From the NCBI RefSeq assembly GCF_004362665.1, contig NZ_SNXR01000011.1:186001-250000 (forward strand): DNA of 64,000 nt, in the 5' to 3' direction. The notes beneath the pieces were generated by a model. The model had not been told where the DNA came from and made no database searches. It saw nothing but the letters and a program-made list of their open reading frames with translations. The stretch comes from Flavobacterium dankookense (lineage in GTDB: Bacteria > Bacteroidota > Bacteroidia > Flavobacteriales > Flavobacteriaceae). Below are positions 26,520 through 34,566 of this stretch, piece by piece. The position numbers were made by a program, and so were the translations under genes. How positions within the stretch are numbered: the first letter of the stretch is position 1; each line of letters begins with the position of its first letter.

Positions 26520-29500
26520 ATGAAAAAACTATTTATAAGCATAAGTTTTTCTATTGCTATACTTTTGCTAACAGCTAATTGTGCTACTCAAAAAAAAAAT
26601 GTTGTAGCACCAACAAAACCTTCAACAACAGCTATTCTTGAGGATGAAGTTGTTTATGTACCACATTCAAAGGCAGAACGCAAAACTTTTTTTCCAGATA
26701 CAGATAAAGAAAAAATTTGGGTTGACAGCATTTACAATCAAATGACTTTTGATGAAAAATTAGGTCAGCTTTTTATGATTGCAGCCTATTCTAATAAGGA
26801 CAACAACCACATTAACGAAGTTGAAAAACTTGTTTCAGAAAACAAAGTTGGCGGTTTAATTTTTTTTCAAGGCGGACCACTTCGTCAAGCTAGATTAACG
26901 AATAGATATCAAGCAAAAGCAAAAGTTCCTTTGTTTATTGGTATTGATGCAGAATGGGGTTTGTCTATGCGGTTGGATTCTACTTATCGTTATCCTTTCA
27001 ACATGACACTTGGAGCAATTCAAGATTTAAAATTGATTGAAAAAGTAGGCGAGAATATGGCAAAAGAATCTAAGCGATTAGGTATTCATTTCAATTTTGC
27101 TCCTGTACTTGATATTAACACCAATCCTAAAAATCCAATTATAGGTTTTCGTTCTTTTGGCGAAAGCAAAGTTAACGTAACCGAAAGAGCAATTGCACTG
27201 ATGAAAGGTTTTCAAAGTCAAGGTGTTTTTTCAACTGGAAAGCATTTTCCTGGTCACGGTGATACATCAACCGATTCTCATTATACATTACCATTAGTTA
27301 ATGCAACAAAAGAACATTTAGACAAAGTGGAGTTATATCCATACAAAATGATGTTTGACGAAGGTTTAGTATCCGTAATGGTGGCACATTTAAATGTTCC
27401 AAGTTTGGAAATTCGACCTGATTATCCAAGTTCTTTGTCTTATAATGTAGTAACAAATTTACTCCAAAAAGAGTTAGAATTTGATGGTTTGATTTTTACA
27501 GATGCCTTGAATATGAAAGGAGCAAGTAATTTCAAAAAACCAGGAGAAATTGATTTAGATGCTTTTTTAGCAGGAAATGATATTCTGCTTTTTGCTGAAA
27601 ATGTACCTGTTGCTGTCGAAAAATTGTGTGTTGCCTATCAAGACAGTTTGTTTTCTGAAGAACGTTTACAACAATCAGTAAAAAAGATATTGCGTTACAA
27701 ATACAAAGCGGGTTTAAACAATTATAAACCTATTGAAATGAGTAATTTAGCAACAGACTTAAATGATAAATCGAAAGATGTTCTTCAATATGAGTTGTAT
27801 GAAAATATTGTTACAGTGCTGAAAAATGAAGAAAATTTTTTACCAATAAAAAATCTTGACGAAAAAATTGCCTACGTAAAATTGGGAGATGATACGAATT
27901 CAAAATTTGTTGAAACACTCAAAAAATATACAGAAGTTACAGAGGTTTATCATTCCAATATTGATACTTTAAAATCACAGTTAAAAGAATTTGACAAAGT
28001 AATTATTGGTTTTCATAAATCAGACAAAGCGTGGAAGAAACATGATTTTTCTGAAACCGATTTGCTCTGGATATATGAAATTGCTAAGCAAAATAAAGTT
28101 GTTTTGGATGTGTTTACCAAACCGTATTCTTTGCTTCAAATTCCAAATTTTGACGAAATTGAATCGGTTATTGTTTCTTATCAAAATAGTGATGTTTCAC
28201 AAGAAGTATCGGCACAAATTATTTTTGGAACTGTTGAAGCCAAAGGGAAATTACCAGTTTCAATCAATTCTTCTTTTGGAATTGATGAAGGTTTATCAAC
28301 TCAAAAAATCAATCGTTTGGGATTTGCGCTACCAGAATATGTTGGAATGAGTTCTCAAAAGTTGGCACAAATTGAAACCATTGCCCAAAAAGCTATTGAT
28401 GGTAAAATGACACCTGGAATGCAAGTTTTAGTGGCTAGAAAAGGAAAAGTAGTTTACCAAAAATCTTTCGGACATCAAACTTATGACAAGCTATCGAAAG
28501 TTAAAAATTCTGATTTGTATGATGTAGCTTCTTTGACCAAAATAATGGCAACATTACCAAATGTTATGAAAGCCTATGATGCTAATGAAGTTGCTTTAGA
28601 AACGACTCTTGGTGATATGCTAACTGAGTTTAAAGGAACTAACAAAGATTCTATTTCATTTAAAGAATTGCTCTCACATTATGGACGATTACAAGCATGG
28701 ATTCCTTTTTACAAAGCTACTTTAGATGACAAGAACCAACCATTAGAAAAATATTACCGACGAACACTTACAGAAGGATTCACTAAACAAGTTGCTGAAA
28801 ATTTATTCATTCGTGATGATTATCAAGACAGCATTATGAAAAAAATTATTGAAAGTCCTTTGATAGATAAAAAAGAATATAAATACAGTGATTTCACTTT
28901 CATAATTTTAAAGAAATATTTAGAACAATTGAATGGAAAATCACTTGATGAGTTGGCCAATCAAAACTTCTTTAAAACGCTTGGAATGAACAATACGATG
29001 TACAATCCGTTGCAAAAAATGGATTGCGATAGAATTGCTCCAGTAGAAGTTGATACCTATTTTCGTCATACATTTTTACAAGGATATGTTCATGATATGG
29101 AAGCCGCAATGGAAGGTGGAATTGGCGGACATGCTGGATTATTTTCAAATGCAATGGATGTTGCCAAAATGATGCAGATGTACCTTCAAAAAGGAAATTT
29201 TGGAGGTGTGAATTATTTTTCACCAGCAACTTTTGATACTTTTAACACATGTCATTTTTGTGCTGAAGGAAATCGTCGTGGTTTAGGATTTGATAAACCA
29301 CAGCTAGGAAAAGAAGGTCCAACTTGTGGTTGTGTATCTAAATCTAGTTTTGGTCATACTGGCTTTACAGGAACAATTGCTTGGGCTGATCCTGAAACCG
29401 AAATTATTTATGTTTTCCTTTCCAACAGAACTTTTCCTGATAGCAATGCACCGAACAAACTTTCGAAAGAGAATATTCGAGAAGATATTCAAAAGATAAT

Positions 29501-29525
29501 CATGGATGCTGTAATGGTGAAATAA
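26520..29525 (+). CDS. GH3 beta-N-acetylglucosaminidase fused to a serine beta-lactamase-fold domain, lipoprotein
   Basis: 1001 residues. A lipoprotein signal ends at Cys21 (LLTANC). Residues about 65-400 are a NagZ-like GH3 domain: KHFPGHGDTSTDSH (Lys241 onward) with the NagZ His/Asp dyad loop, and Asp328 in FTDALNMKG as nucleophile. A GH3 C-domain-like part follows (about 415-600). Residues about 610-990 are a class C beta-lactamase/AmpH-like domain with SLTK (Ser671, Lys674), YSD (Tyr789) and HTG (946-948). The enzyme should trim GlcNAc from muropeptides; the second domain may act on D-amino acid bonds. Other wall genes (amidase, kinase) are nearby. Confidence 0.92.
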   Translation: MKKLFISISFSIAILLLTANCATQKKNVVAPTKPSTTAILEDEVVYVPHSKAERKTFFPDTDKEKIWVDSIYNQMTFDEKLGQLFMIAAYSNKDNNHINEVEKLVSENKVGGLIFFQGGPLRQARLTNRYQAKAKVPLFIGIDAEWGLSMRLDSTYRYPFNMTLGAIQDLKLIEKVGENMAKESKRLGIHFNFAPVLDINTNPKNPIIGFRSFGESKVNVTERAIALMKGFQSQGVFSTGKHFPGHGDTSTDSHYTLPLVNATKEHLDKVELYPYKMMFDEGLVSVMVAHLNVPSLEIRPDYPSSLSYNVVTNLLQKELEFDGLIFTDALNMKGASNFKKPGEIDLDAFLAGNDILLFAENVPVAVEKLCVAYQDSLFSEERLQQSVKKILRYKYKAGLNNYKPIEMSNLATDLNDKSKDVLQYELYENIVTVLKNEENFLPIKNLDEKIAYVKLGDDTNSKFVETLKKYTEVTEVYHSNIDTLKSQLKEFDKVIIGFHKSDKAWKKHDFSETDLLWIYEIAKQNKVVLDVFTKPYSLLQIPNFDEIESVIVSYQNSDVSQEVSAQIIFGTVEAKGKLPVSINSSFGIDEGLSTQKINRLGFALPEYVGMSSQKLAQIETIAQKAIDGKMTPGMQVLVARKGKVVYQKSFGHQTYDKLSKVKNSDLYDVASLTKIMATLPNVMKAYDANEVALETTLGDMLTEFKGTNKDSISFKELLSHYGRLQAWIPFYKATLDDKNQPLEKYYRRTLTEGFTKQVAENLFIRDDYQDSIMKKIIESPLIDKKEYKYSDFTFIILKKYLEQLNGKSLDELANQNFFKTLGMNNTMYNPLQKMDCDRIAPVEVDTYFRHTFLQGYVHDMEAAMEGGIGGHAGLFSNAMDVAKMMQMYLQKGNFGGVNYFSPATFDTFNTCHFCAEGNRRGLGFDKPQLGKEGPTCGCVSKSSFGHTGFTGTIAWADPETEIIYVFLSNRTFPDSNAPNKLSKENIREDIQKIIMDAVMVK

Positions 29526-29610
29526 TTTTAAATTCTGAAATTATACTTTAACTATTTTTTAAACCTATTCATTCCAAATTTTCTTAATTTCGTTATACTA
29601 AAACTCATTT

Positions 29611-30759
29611 ATGAAAATAGCCATAGTTTGTTATCCAACTTTTGGAGGAAGTGGAGTTGTTGCTACCGAACTTGGTTTGGAATTAGCACATCGTGGTCAC
29701 GAAATTCATTTCATAACTTATAGACAACCCGTTCGTTTGGCATTACTCAACCCAAATGTACATTATCACGAAGTGAATGTTCCTGAGTATCCGCTGTTTC
29801 ATTATCAACCTTATGAATTAGCTTTATCAAGCAAATTGGTGGACATGGTAAAATTGTATAATATAGAATTACTTCATGTACATTATGCTATTCCACATGC
29901 TTATGCAGGTTATATGGCAAAACAAATGCTAAAAGATGAAGGAATTCATATTCCGATGGTAACTACACTTCATGGAACTGATATTACTCTTGTTGGAAAT
30001 CATCCTTTTTATAAACCTGCCGTAAGTTTTAGTATAAATAAGTCTGATGTAGTTACTTCAGTTTCAAAAAGTTTAAAAGACGATACGTATAATCTTTTTA
30101 ATATTAAAAAAGAGATTCACGTTATTCCTAATTTTATTGAATTAGACAAAATACGTAATGAAAATTTAATTTCGTGTCAACGTTCGGTAATGGCAAAAAA
30201 AGAGGAGAAAATTGTAACCCACATTAGTAATTTTAGAAAAGTAAAACGAATTCCAGATGTTGTAAAGTTATTTTATAAAATTCAAGAAAAAATTCCATCC
30301 AAGTTAATGATGGTTGGCGATGGACCAGAAAAAGCCAAAGCAGAAGAATTAGTAAATCAACTCGGTATTCAGGACAAAGTTATTTTCTTTGGAAATAGTA
30401 ATGAGATTGATCAAATTTTATCCTACTCCGATTTATTTTTACTTCCTTCAGAAACAGAAAGTTTTGGTTTAGCAGCATTAGAAGCTATGGCTTGGAGTGT
30501 TCCAGTTATTTCAAGTAATTCAGGCGGTTTGCCAGAGGTTAATTTTGATGGAATTTCAGGTTATATGAGCAATGTTGGTGATGTAGATGATATGGCAATA
30601 AAAGCGCTAAAAATATTAGAGAATGATGAAATTTTAAATCAATTTAAAGAAAATGCTTTGACCGTTGCAAAGCAATTTGATATCAAAAACATTTTACCAC
30701 TATACGAAGATTTATACCTTCAAGCGATTACTAATTCTAAAGAAATGGCAAAATTATGA
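29611..30759 (+). CDS. bshA: N-acetyl-alpha-D-glucosaminyl L-malate synthase BshA
   Basis: 382 residues, a GT4 retaining glycosyltransferase. The start MKIAIVCYPTFGGSGVVATELG is a BshA hallmark, and TETESFGLAALEAMA-type sequence (about 287-300) is the EX7E nucleotide-sugar motif. It joins UDP-GlcNAc to L-malate, the first step to bacillithiol; BshB and BshC are not in the window. An imperfect -7 box (TAATTTCG) ends 18 bases before the start. It overlaps the next gene by 4 bases (ATGA). Confidence 0.92.
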   Translation: MKIAIVCYPTFGGSGVVATELGLELAHRGHEIHFITYRQPVRLALLNPNVHYHEVNVPEYPLFHYQPYELALSSKLVDMVKLYNIELLHVHYAIPHAYAGYMAKQMLKDEGIHIPMVTTLHGTDITLVGNHPFYKPAVSFSINKSDVVTSVSKSLKDDTYNLFNIKKEIHVIPNFIELDKIRNENLISCQRSVMAKKEEKIVTHISNFRKVKRIPDVVKLFYKIQEKIPSKLMMVGDGPEKAKAEELVNQLGIQDKVIFFGNSNEIDQILSYSDLFLLPSETESFGLAALEAMAWSVPVISSNSGGLPEVNFDGISGYMSNVGDVDDMAIKALKILENDEILNQFKENALTVAKQFDIKNILPLYEDLYLQAITNSKEMAKL

Positions 30760-31190
30760 GTAAGAAAATAATTTTACTACTACTGACGGTTTCGTTTTTT
30801 TATTCGTGTTCAACGCGTAAAACATCAAAAGTTGATAATCCTCTTTATGAAGTTCTTGTTGTTAACAATGATGGTGGTGCCAATATTAAGTTTTTCGAAA
30901 TTTTAACGGAACCAAAAGAAATTGTGATGTTACAAAGTGATGAAACTTTGAAGAAAAAAATAAAAGCAAAAGATGTAGCAGAAAGCAATTTTGTAATTAT
31001 TAATTCTGGACCAACCAAAGAAAGTTACAATAGAGTTAGCATCCAAAAAGTGATTGAAAAACCAACAGAAATTGAAGTTTATATAAAAGATACTCAAAAA
31101 AATATTGATATTAATTTGACGGATGAAAACACTAAATATCCTTATACTATAGTGAAAATTAATTCGAAGAAACCAATTGTTTTTAAGTGA
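30756..31190 (+). CDS. Small lipoprotein of unknown function
   Basis: 144 residues with a lipoprotein signal ending in YSC (Cys18). The mature part is about 126 residues, rich in Lys and Asn, likely all beta, with no motif I recognise. Its ATG overlaps the bshA stop, so translation is coupled. Whether it has anything to do with bacillithiol is unknown. Confidence 0.7.
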   Translation: MSKKIILLLLTVSFFYSCSTRKTSKVDNPLYEVLVVNNDGGANIKFFEILTEPKEIVMLQSDETLKKKIKAKDVAESNFVIINSGPTKESYNRVSIQKVIEKPTEIEVYIKDTQKNIDINLTDENTKYPYTIVKINSKKPIVFK

Positions 31191-31244
31191 TAAATTGTCT
31201 TTAATGATTATTATAATACTCATATAATTAACATTGAAGTTTCA

Positions 31245-31658
31245 TCAATTTGTTTTCAAAAATTCCTCTGGAGTAATAACGCCGAGATTACTTTTTTTAT
31301 AATCTTTGGTGTTTCGTGTAATGATAGTATTTATAGTTCCGTTTTGTTCGGCAGAGTAGTTTTGCAAAGCATCTTCAAAGTCTTTAAAATCAGAATTTAA
31401 AGCTGTTATAATTGCATTTTTATCAATGTTCAAAATTTCTAAAAACGAGATAAGTGATTTTAGTTTTTCAATTACTTTTTCTTGTTTGCCTTTTTGACTT
31501 AACAAGTAGTAAACATTACTTAAAATTACTGGAGTTATAAAGCCAATAACAATTTTCTTTTCGCAAAGCGATAAAACTTGCGCAGCATTTTCGGAAAAAG
31601 GTTCTCTATCAAAGAAAAAATCTAAAATAACATCAGTGTCGATTAAAACGTTTTTCAT
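31245..31658 (-). CDS. PIN-domain ribonuclease toxin (type II TA)
   Basis: 137 residues. The PIN acidic residues are visible: Asp near residue 7-9 (LIDTDVILD), Asp/Glu in DFEDALQN (about 92-99) and TRNTKDY (about 114-120). Such toxins cut RNA, with Mg2+. The start codon is 1 base past the antitoxin stop, so the pair is translated together. The classic small, coupled arrangement supports a toxin rather than a housekeeping PIN nuclease. Confidence 0.88.
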   Translation of the reverse strand: MKNVLIDTDVILDFFFDREPFSENAAQVLSLCEKKIVIGFITPVILSNVYYLLSQKGKQEKVIEKLKSLISFLEILNIDKNAIITALNSDFKDFEDALQNYSAEQNGTINTIITRNTKDYKKSNLGVITPEEFLKTN

Positions 31659-31659
31659 G

Positions 31660-31908
31660 TTATAGATATTTGTCTGAAAGACGTTTGGTTAATTCCTTTT
31701 TATAATCAAAATCATTTTCGGCTTTGAACGAACTTTTTAATGATTTCACTATCGGACTTAACTCAGTTGTTTCTTTTTTATCTTCGGTAACTAATGTTTT
31801 TAAATAATTTTCAATGATATTTGACAAGCTGTTTTTTTTGCCTTTGGCATATTTTTTAGCTTTTTCTATAATATCTTCGTCGATTGTTAAGGTCAATTTT
31901 GTACTCAT
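31660..31908 (-). CDS. DUF6364 family antitoxin (ribbon-helix-helix-like)
   Basis: 82 residues. The N-terminus STKLTLTIDEDIIEKAKKYA is a beta strand and helix typical of ribbon-helix-helix DNA binders. SLSNIIENYLKTL gives the second helix; the Lys/Asp-rich tail would wrap the PIN toxin. It probably represses its own promoter, where an 8-bp palindrome lies next to a TATCTTTG box. Confidence 0.83.
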   Translation of the reverse strand: MSTKLTLTIDEDIIEKAKKYAKGKKNSLSNIIENYLKTLVTEDKKETTELSPIVKSLKSSFKAENDFDYKKELTKRLSDKYL

Positions 31909-31927
31909 GATTTTAAATTATTTGAAA

Positions 31928-31956
31928 CAAAGATAGTTAAAAATAATTACACGTGT
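31928..31956 (-). promoter_or_regulatory. TA promoter box with candidate operator palindrome
   Basis: On the minus strand TATCTTTG (31928-31935), an exact TAnnTTTG, ends 20 bases before the antitoxin start. ACACGTGT at 31949-31956 is a perfect 8-bp palindrome in the place where the -33 element would lie. Antitoxins of this type commonly bind palindromes over their own promoter; binding here is inferred. Confidence 0.45.
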
Positions 31957-32055
31957 GTTTTTTTATTTTTTTATACGTTTTTATAGTTTTATGATTGATT
32001 TGTTGGTGTAAAATTTTTGGCATGAATTTAGTTAAGATCTTCTTAAACTAATTTT

Positions 32056-32730
32056 ATGAAACCAACTAAATATTTTCTTTTGATTATTGTTTTCTTATCT
32101 TATATGAGCTGTAGACAAACTGATGCTGTTCCGTATTTTGGAATTGATTTTTTGTTTAAAGAACCTCAGTCAATAAACGATATAGAATTGAAACATTTTC
32201 CAAATAAACTTATCGGAAGTTATATTAATCAAGATTCTACCTATCTAATTATTACAGATAAAGTGATATGCAATAAATGGATAAAAAGAAATAATGTAAG
32301 TTTATCTGAATTTGATTCGGTAAAAGATAGTGTCAAAATTATTGGCAATAGAATGTATTTATTGGATAGTAAAAAGTTTTTCGACTTCAGAAAAGTAAAA
32401 GATTCAATTGAAATTACAGATACTTATTATGATACTATATTTTCAATTTCAAATTTTAATAAAGCAAATAAAATTAAAGGAGCATTTGTTTTAAACACCA
32501 AAGATTCAATTTACTGGAAGATTAAAGTTTTATCATTGGATAAAAAGAATTTAAAACTAATGACGCTTGTTTCGGAAGATGATTTAGCAAGAATAGATTC
32601 TTTGTCAAAAATTAAAGTGCAAAAAATTGATTCAACTAGAAATGTAATTGAATTATCAAAAGCAGAATTCAAAAGAATGTTGACTTTAAAAAATTTAGGA
32701 CATATTCAGGAATACAAAAAGCTAAACTAA
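32056..32730 (+). CDS. Lipoprotein of unknown function
   Basis: 224 residues with a lipoprotein signal ending in MSC (Cys19). The mature part has repeated short strand-turn units containing KDS/DSI and no family I can name. A 6-bp inverted repeat (TTAAGA/TCTTAA, 32032-32046) lies just upstream. The 3' end overlaps the convergent DUF1304 gene by 9 bases. Confidence 0.7.
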   Translation: MKPTKYFLLIIVFLSYMSCRQTDAVPYFGIDFLFKEPQSINDIELKHFPNKLIGSYINQDSTYLIITDKVICNKWIKRNNVSLSEFDSVKDSVKIIGNRMYLLDSKKFFDFRKVKDSIEITDTYYDTIFSISNFNKANKIKGAFVLNTKDSIYWKIKVLSLDKKNLKLMTLVSEDDLARIDSLSKIKVQKIDSTRNVIELSKAEFKRMLTLKNLGHIQEYKKLN

Positions 32731-33081
32731 AAAACTCAAAATCCCCAAAATAGCAGGAATAGCTTGTACAAAAAATATTCGTTTGGAAGCCGTCATTGCA
32801 CCATATATTCCAGCGATTAAAACACAGACTAAAAAGAATAGCGCTACGTTTTTACTCCAAGTAACATCAATAATCAGTAACGACCAAATTAATCCTGCGG
32901 CAAGAAATCCGTTGTACAAACCTTGATTGGCAGCCATAACTTTTGTTTTTTCAAATTGATCTTCGGGTATAGTTTTGAAAACCTTTTTTGCTCGAGTTGT
33001 CCAAGCGAACATTTCAAGCCATAGGATATAAAGGTGTAAAACAGCAATAAATCCGACGATAATTTGAGAAAGTAAGTTCAT
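32722..33081 (-). CDS. DUF1304 family membrane protein
   Basis: 119 residues with four hydrophobic segments. FIAVLHLYILWLEMFAWTTRAKKVF at the start, ANQGLYNGFLAAGLIW in the middle and a final AIPAILGIL match DUF1304. The family is small integral membrane proteins of unknown function. It starts 6 bases after the RimK fusion gene, so it is likely co-transcribed. Confidence 0.87.
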   Translation of the reverse strand: MNLLSQIIVGFIAVLHLYILWLEMFAWTTRAKKVFKTIPEDQFEKTKVMAANQGLYNGFLAAGLIWSLLIIDVTWSKNVALFFLVCVLIAGIYGAMTASKRIFFVQAIPAILGILSFLV

Positions 33082-33087
33082 AGTTAT

Positions 33088-34467
33088 TTAGATTTCTTGT
33101 TTTACTTTAAAATTCTTTTCAATTGCTTTAATCATTTCGCCAGCAATGTCTTTATTGGTTGCACCTTCAATTCCTTCTAATCCAGGAGATGAATTTACTT
33201 CTAACAAAAGCGGACCTTTTGAAGAACGAATAATATCAACTCCAGCGACTTTCAAATCCATTGCTTTTGCAGCTTTTATTGCAATTCTTTTTTCATCTGC
33301 TGTTGGTTTTATAATCGAAGCTGTTCCGCCCATGTGAATGTTGGCTCTAAATTCTCCTGGCGCAGCTTCACGTTGGATAGCGGCAACTACTTTACCGTCA
33401 ACTACAAAAAGACGCAAATCTTTTCCATCTGCTTCTTTGATGAATTCTTGAACTAAAATATTGGCATTTAAGCTTTTAAATGCATTAATTACCGATTCGG
33501 CTGCTTTTTTAGTTTCTGCTAAAACAACACCTTTTCCTTGAGTTCCTTCTAAAAGTTTTACAATTAATGGCGAACCACCAACCATTTTTATCAAGTCATC
33601 AGTATCTAGAGGTGAATTGGCAAAACCAGTTGTTGGAATATCAACACCATTTCTCAGAAGCAATTGCAATGAAAATAATTTATCTCTTGATTGTGTAATG
33701 GCAGCAGCGGAATTCAAACAATAGACTTTCATCGCTTCAAACTGTCGTGTTAAAGCACATCCATAAAAAGTAATACTTGGACGTATTCTTGGAATAATAG
33801 CATCAAAATTGTCTAATATTTTTCCACCTCGATAATGAATTTCAGGTTTGTCGGCATCGAGTTTCATATAACATTCTTTGATGTTCAAAAAATGCATTTC
33901 GTGACCACGCATTTCTCCAGCTTCCATAATTCGCTTGTTGCTATACAATTCGGGATTACTAGCTAACAAACCAATTCGTAGTCCAGATTTGTTTATAATG
34001 GCGTTTACGTATAGACTTTTAAGATTTTCAGTTGTTGTTTGTCCTAAAAGGTATTTTTGTTCTGGATCAACTAAAATTCTACCGCTCATGGCTTCTCTAC
34101 CTAAAAGCATTCTGAAACCCATCGAATCTCGATTGGTCAATGTCATTTCTATTTCCCAAATGTCATTGCCAATAGCCAAATTAGTTTGGATAACATAACG
34201 TTGTTCTCTAAAACCACTTGAGCTTTTAACGATACGTTTGTCAATTAGTTTTGCTTCACAATGAATAACCGTTTTAAGATTATTTTGAATTGGATTGATG
34301 TCAAATTTTACCCAATTTTCACTGTCTTTAATGAAAGGCGCAATATTTATTGCATGAAGCGCAGAAGTTTTTGCACCTGAGTCTACTCTTGCTTTAATGG
34401 CAGGAATTCCTAGTTCAGGAAATGAACACCATTCTTCGGAACCTAAAATGATTTTGTTTTGTGGCAT
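33088..34467 (-). CDS. rimK: RimB-like protease fused to RimK-type glutamate ligase
   Basis: 459 residues with two parts. Residues 1 to about 145 look like an ATP-dependent zinc/retropepsin-like protease (RimB type): [12 protein letters not shown] carries the Asp-Ser-Gly motif (Asp29). Residues about 155-459 are an ATP-grasp ligase: [10 protein letters not shown] followed by [14 protein letters not shown], close to E. coli RimK. RimK adds glutamates to the C-terminus of ribosomal protein S6 and RimB trims them in Pseudomonas, so one chain may hold both writer and eraser. It follows clpC by 99 bases that contain a large inverted repeat. Confidence 0.88.
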   Translation of the reverse strand: MPQNKIILGSEEWCSFPELGIPAIKARVDSGAKTSALHAINIAPFIKDSENWVKFDINPIQNNLKTVIHCEAKLIDKRIVKSSSGFREQRYVIQTNLAIGNDIWEIEMTLTNRDSMGFRMLLGREAMSGRILVDPEQKYLLGQTTTENLKSLYVNAIINKSGLRIGLLASNPELYSNKRIMEAGEMRGHEMHFLNIKECYMKLDADKPEIHYRGGKILDNFDAIIPRIRPSITFYGCALTRQFEAMKVYCLNSAAAITQSRDKLFSLQLLLRNGVDIPTTGFANSPLDTDDLIKMVGGSPLIVKLLEGTQGKGVVLAETKKAAESVINAFKSLNANILVQEFIKEADGKDLRLFVVDGKVVAAIQREAAPGEFRANIHMGGTASIIKPTADEKRIAIKAAKAMDLKVAGVDIIRSSKGPLLLEVNSSPGLEGIEGATNKDIAGEMIKAIEKNFKVKQEI

Positions 34468-34480
34468 TTTTTTAAAAATT

Positions 34481-34546
34481 AAACCATTAAAAAATTAAGT
34501 TTTATTAAGTACTCTAAACTTAATTATCTTAATTTCTTAATGGTTT
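34481..34546. repeat. Large inverted repeat between rimK and clpC
   Basis: Arms 34481-34499 and 34528-34546 (19 bases each) pair with a single mismatch; inner arms ATTAAGT (34504-34510) and ACTTAAT (34518-34524) pair exactly, leaving a 7-base tip. The sequence type (AAACCATTAAGAAATTAAG) looks like a dispersed flavobacterial spacer repeat. It has no T-run of terminator kind. Confidence 0.7.
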
Positions 34547-34566
34547 TAAATTAAAATATTTAATTT

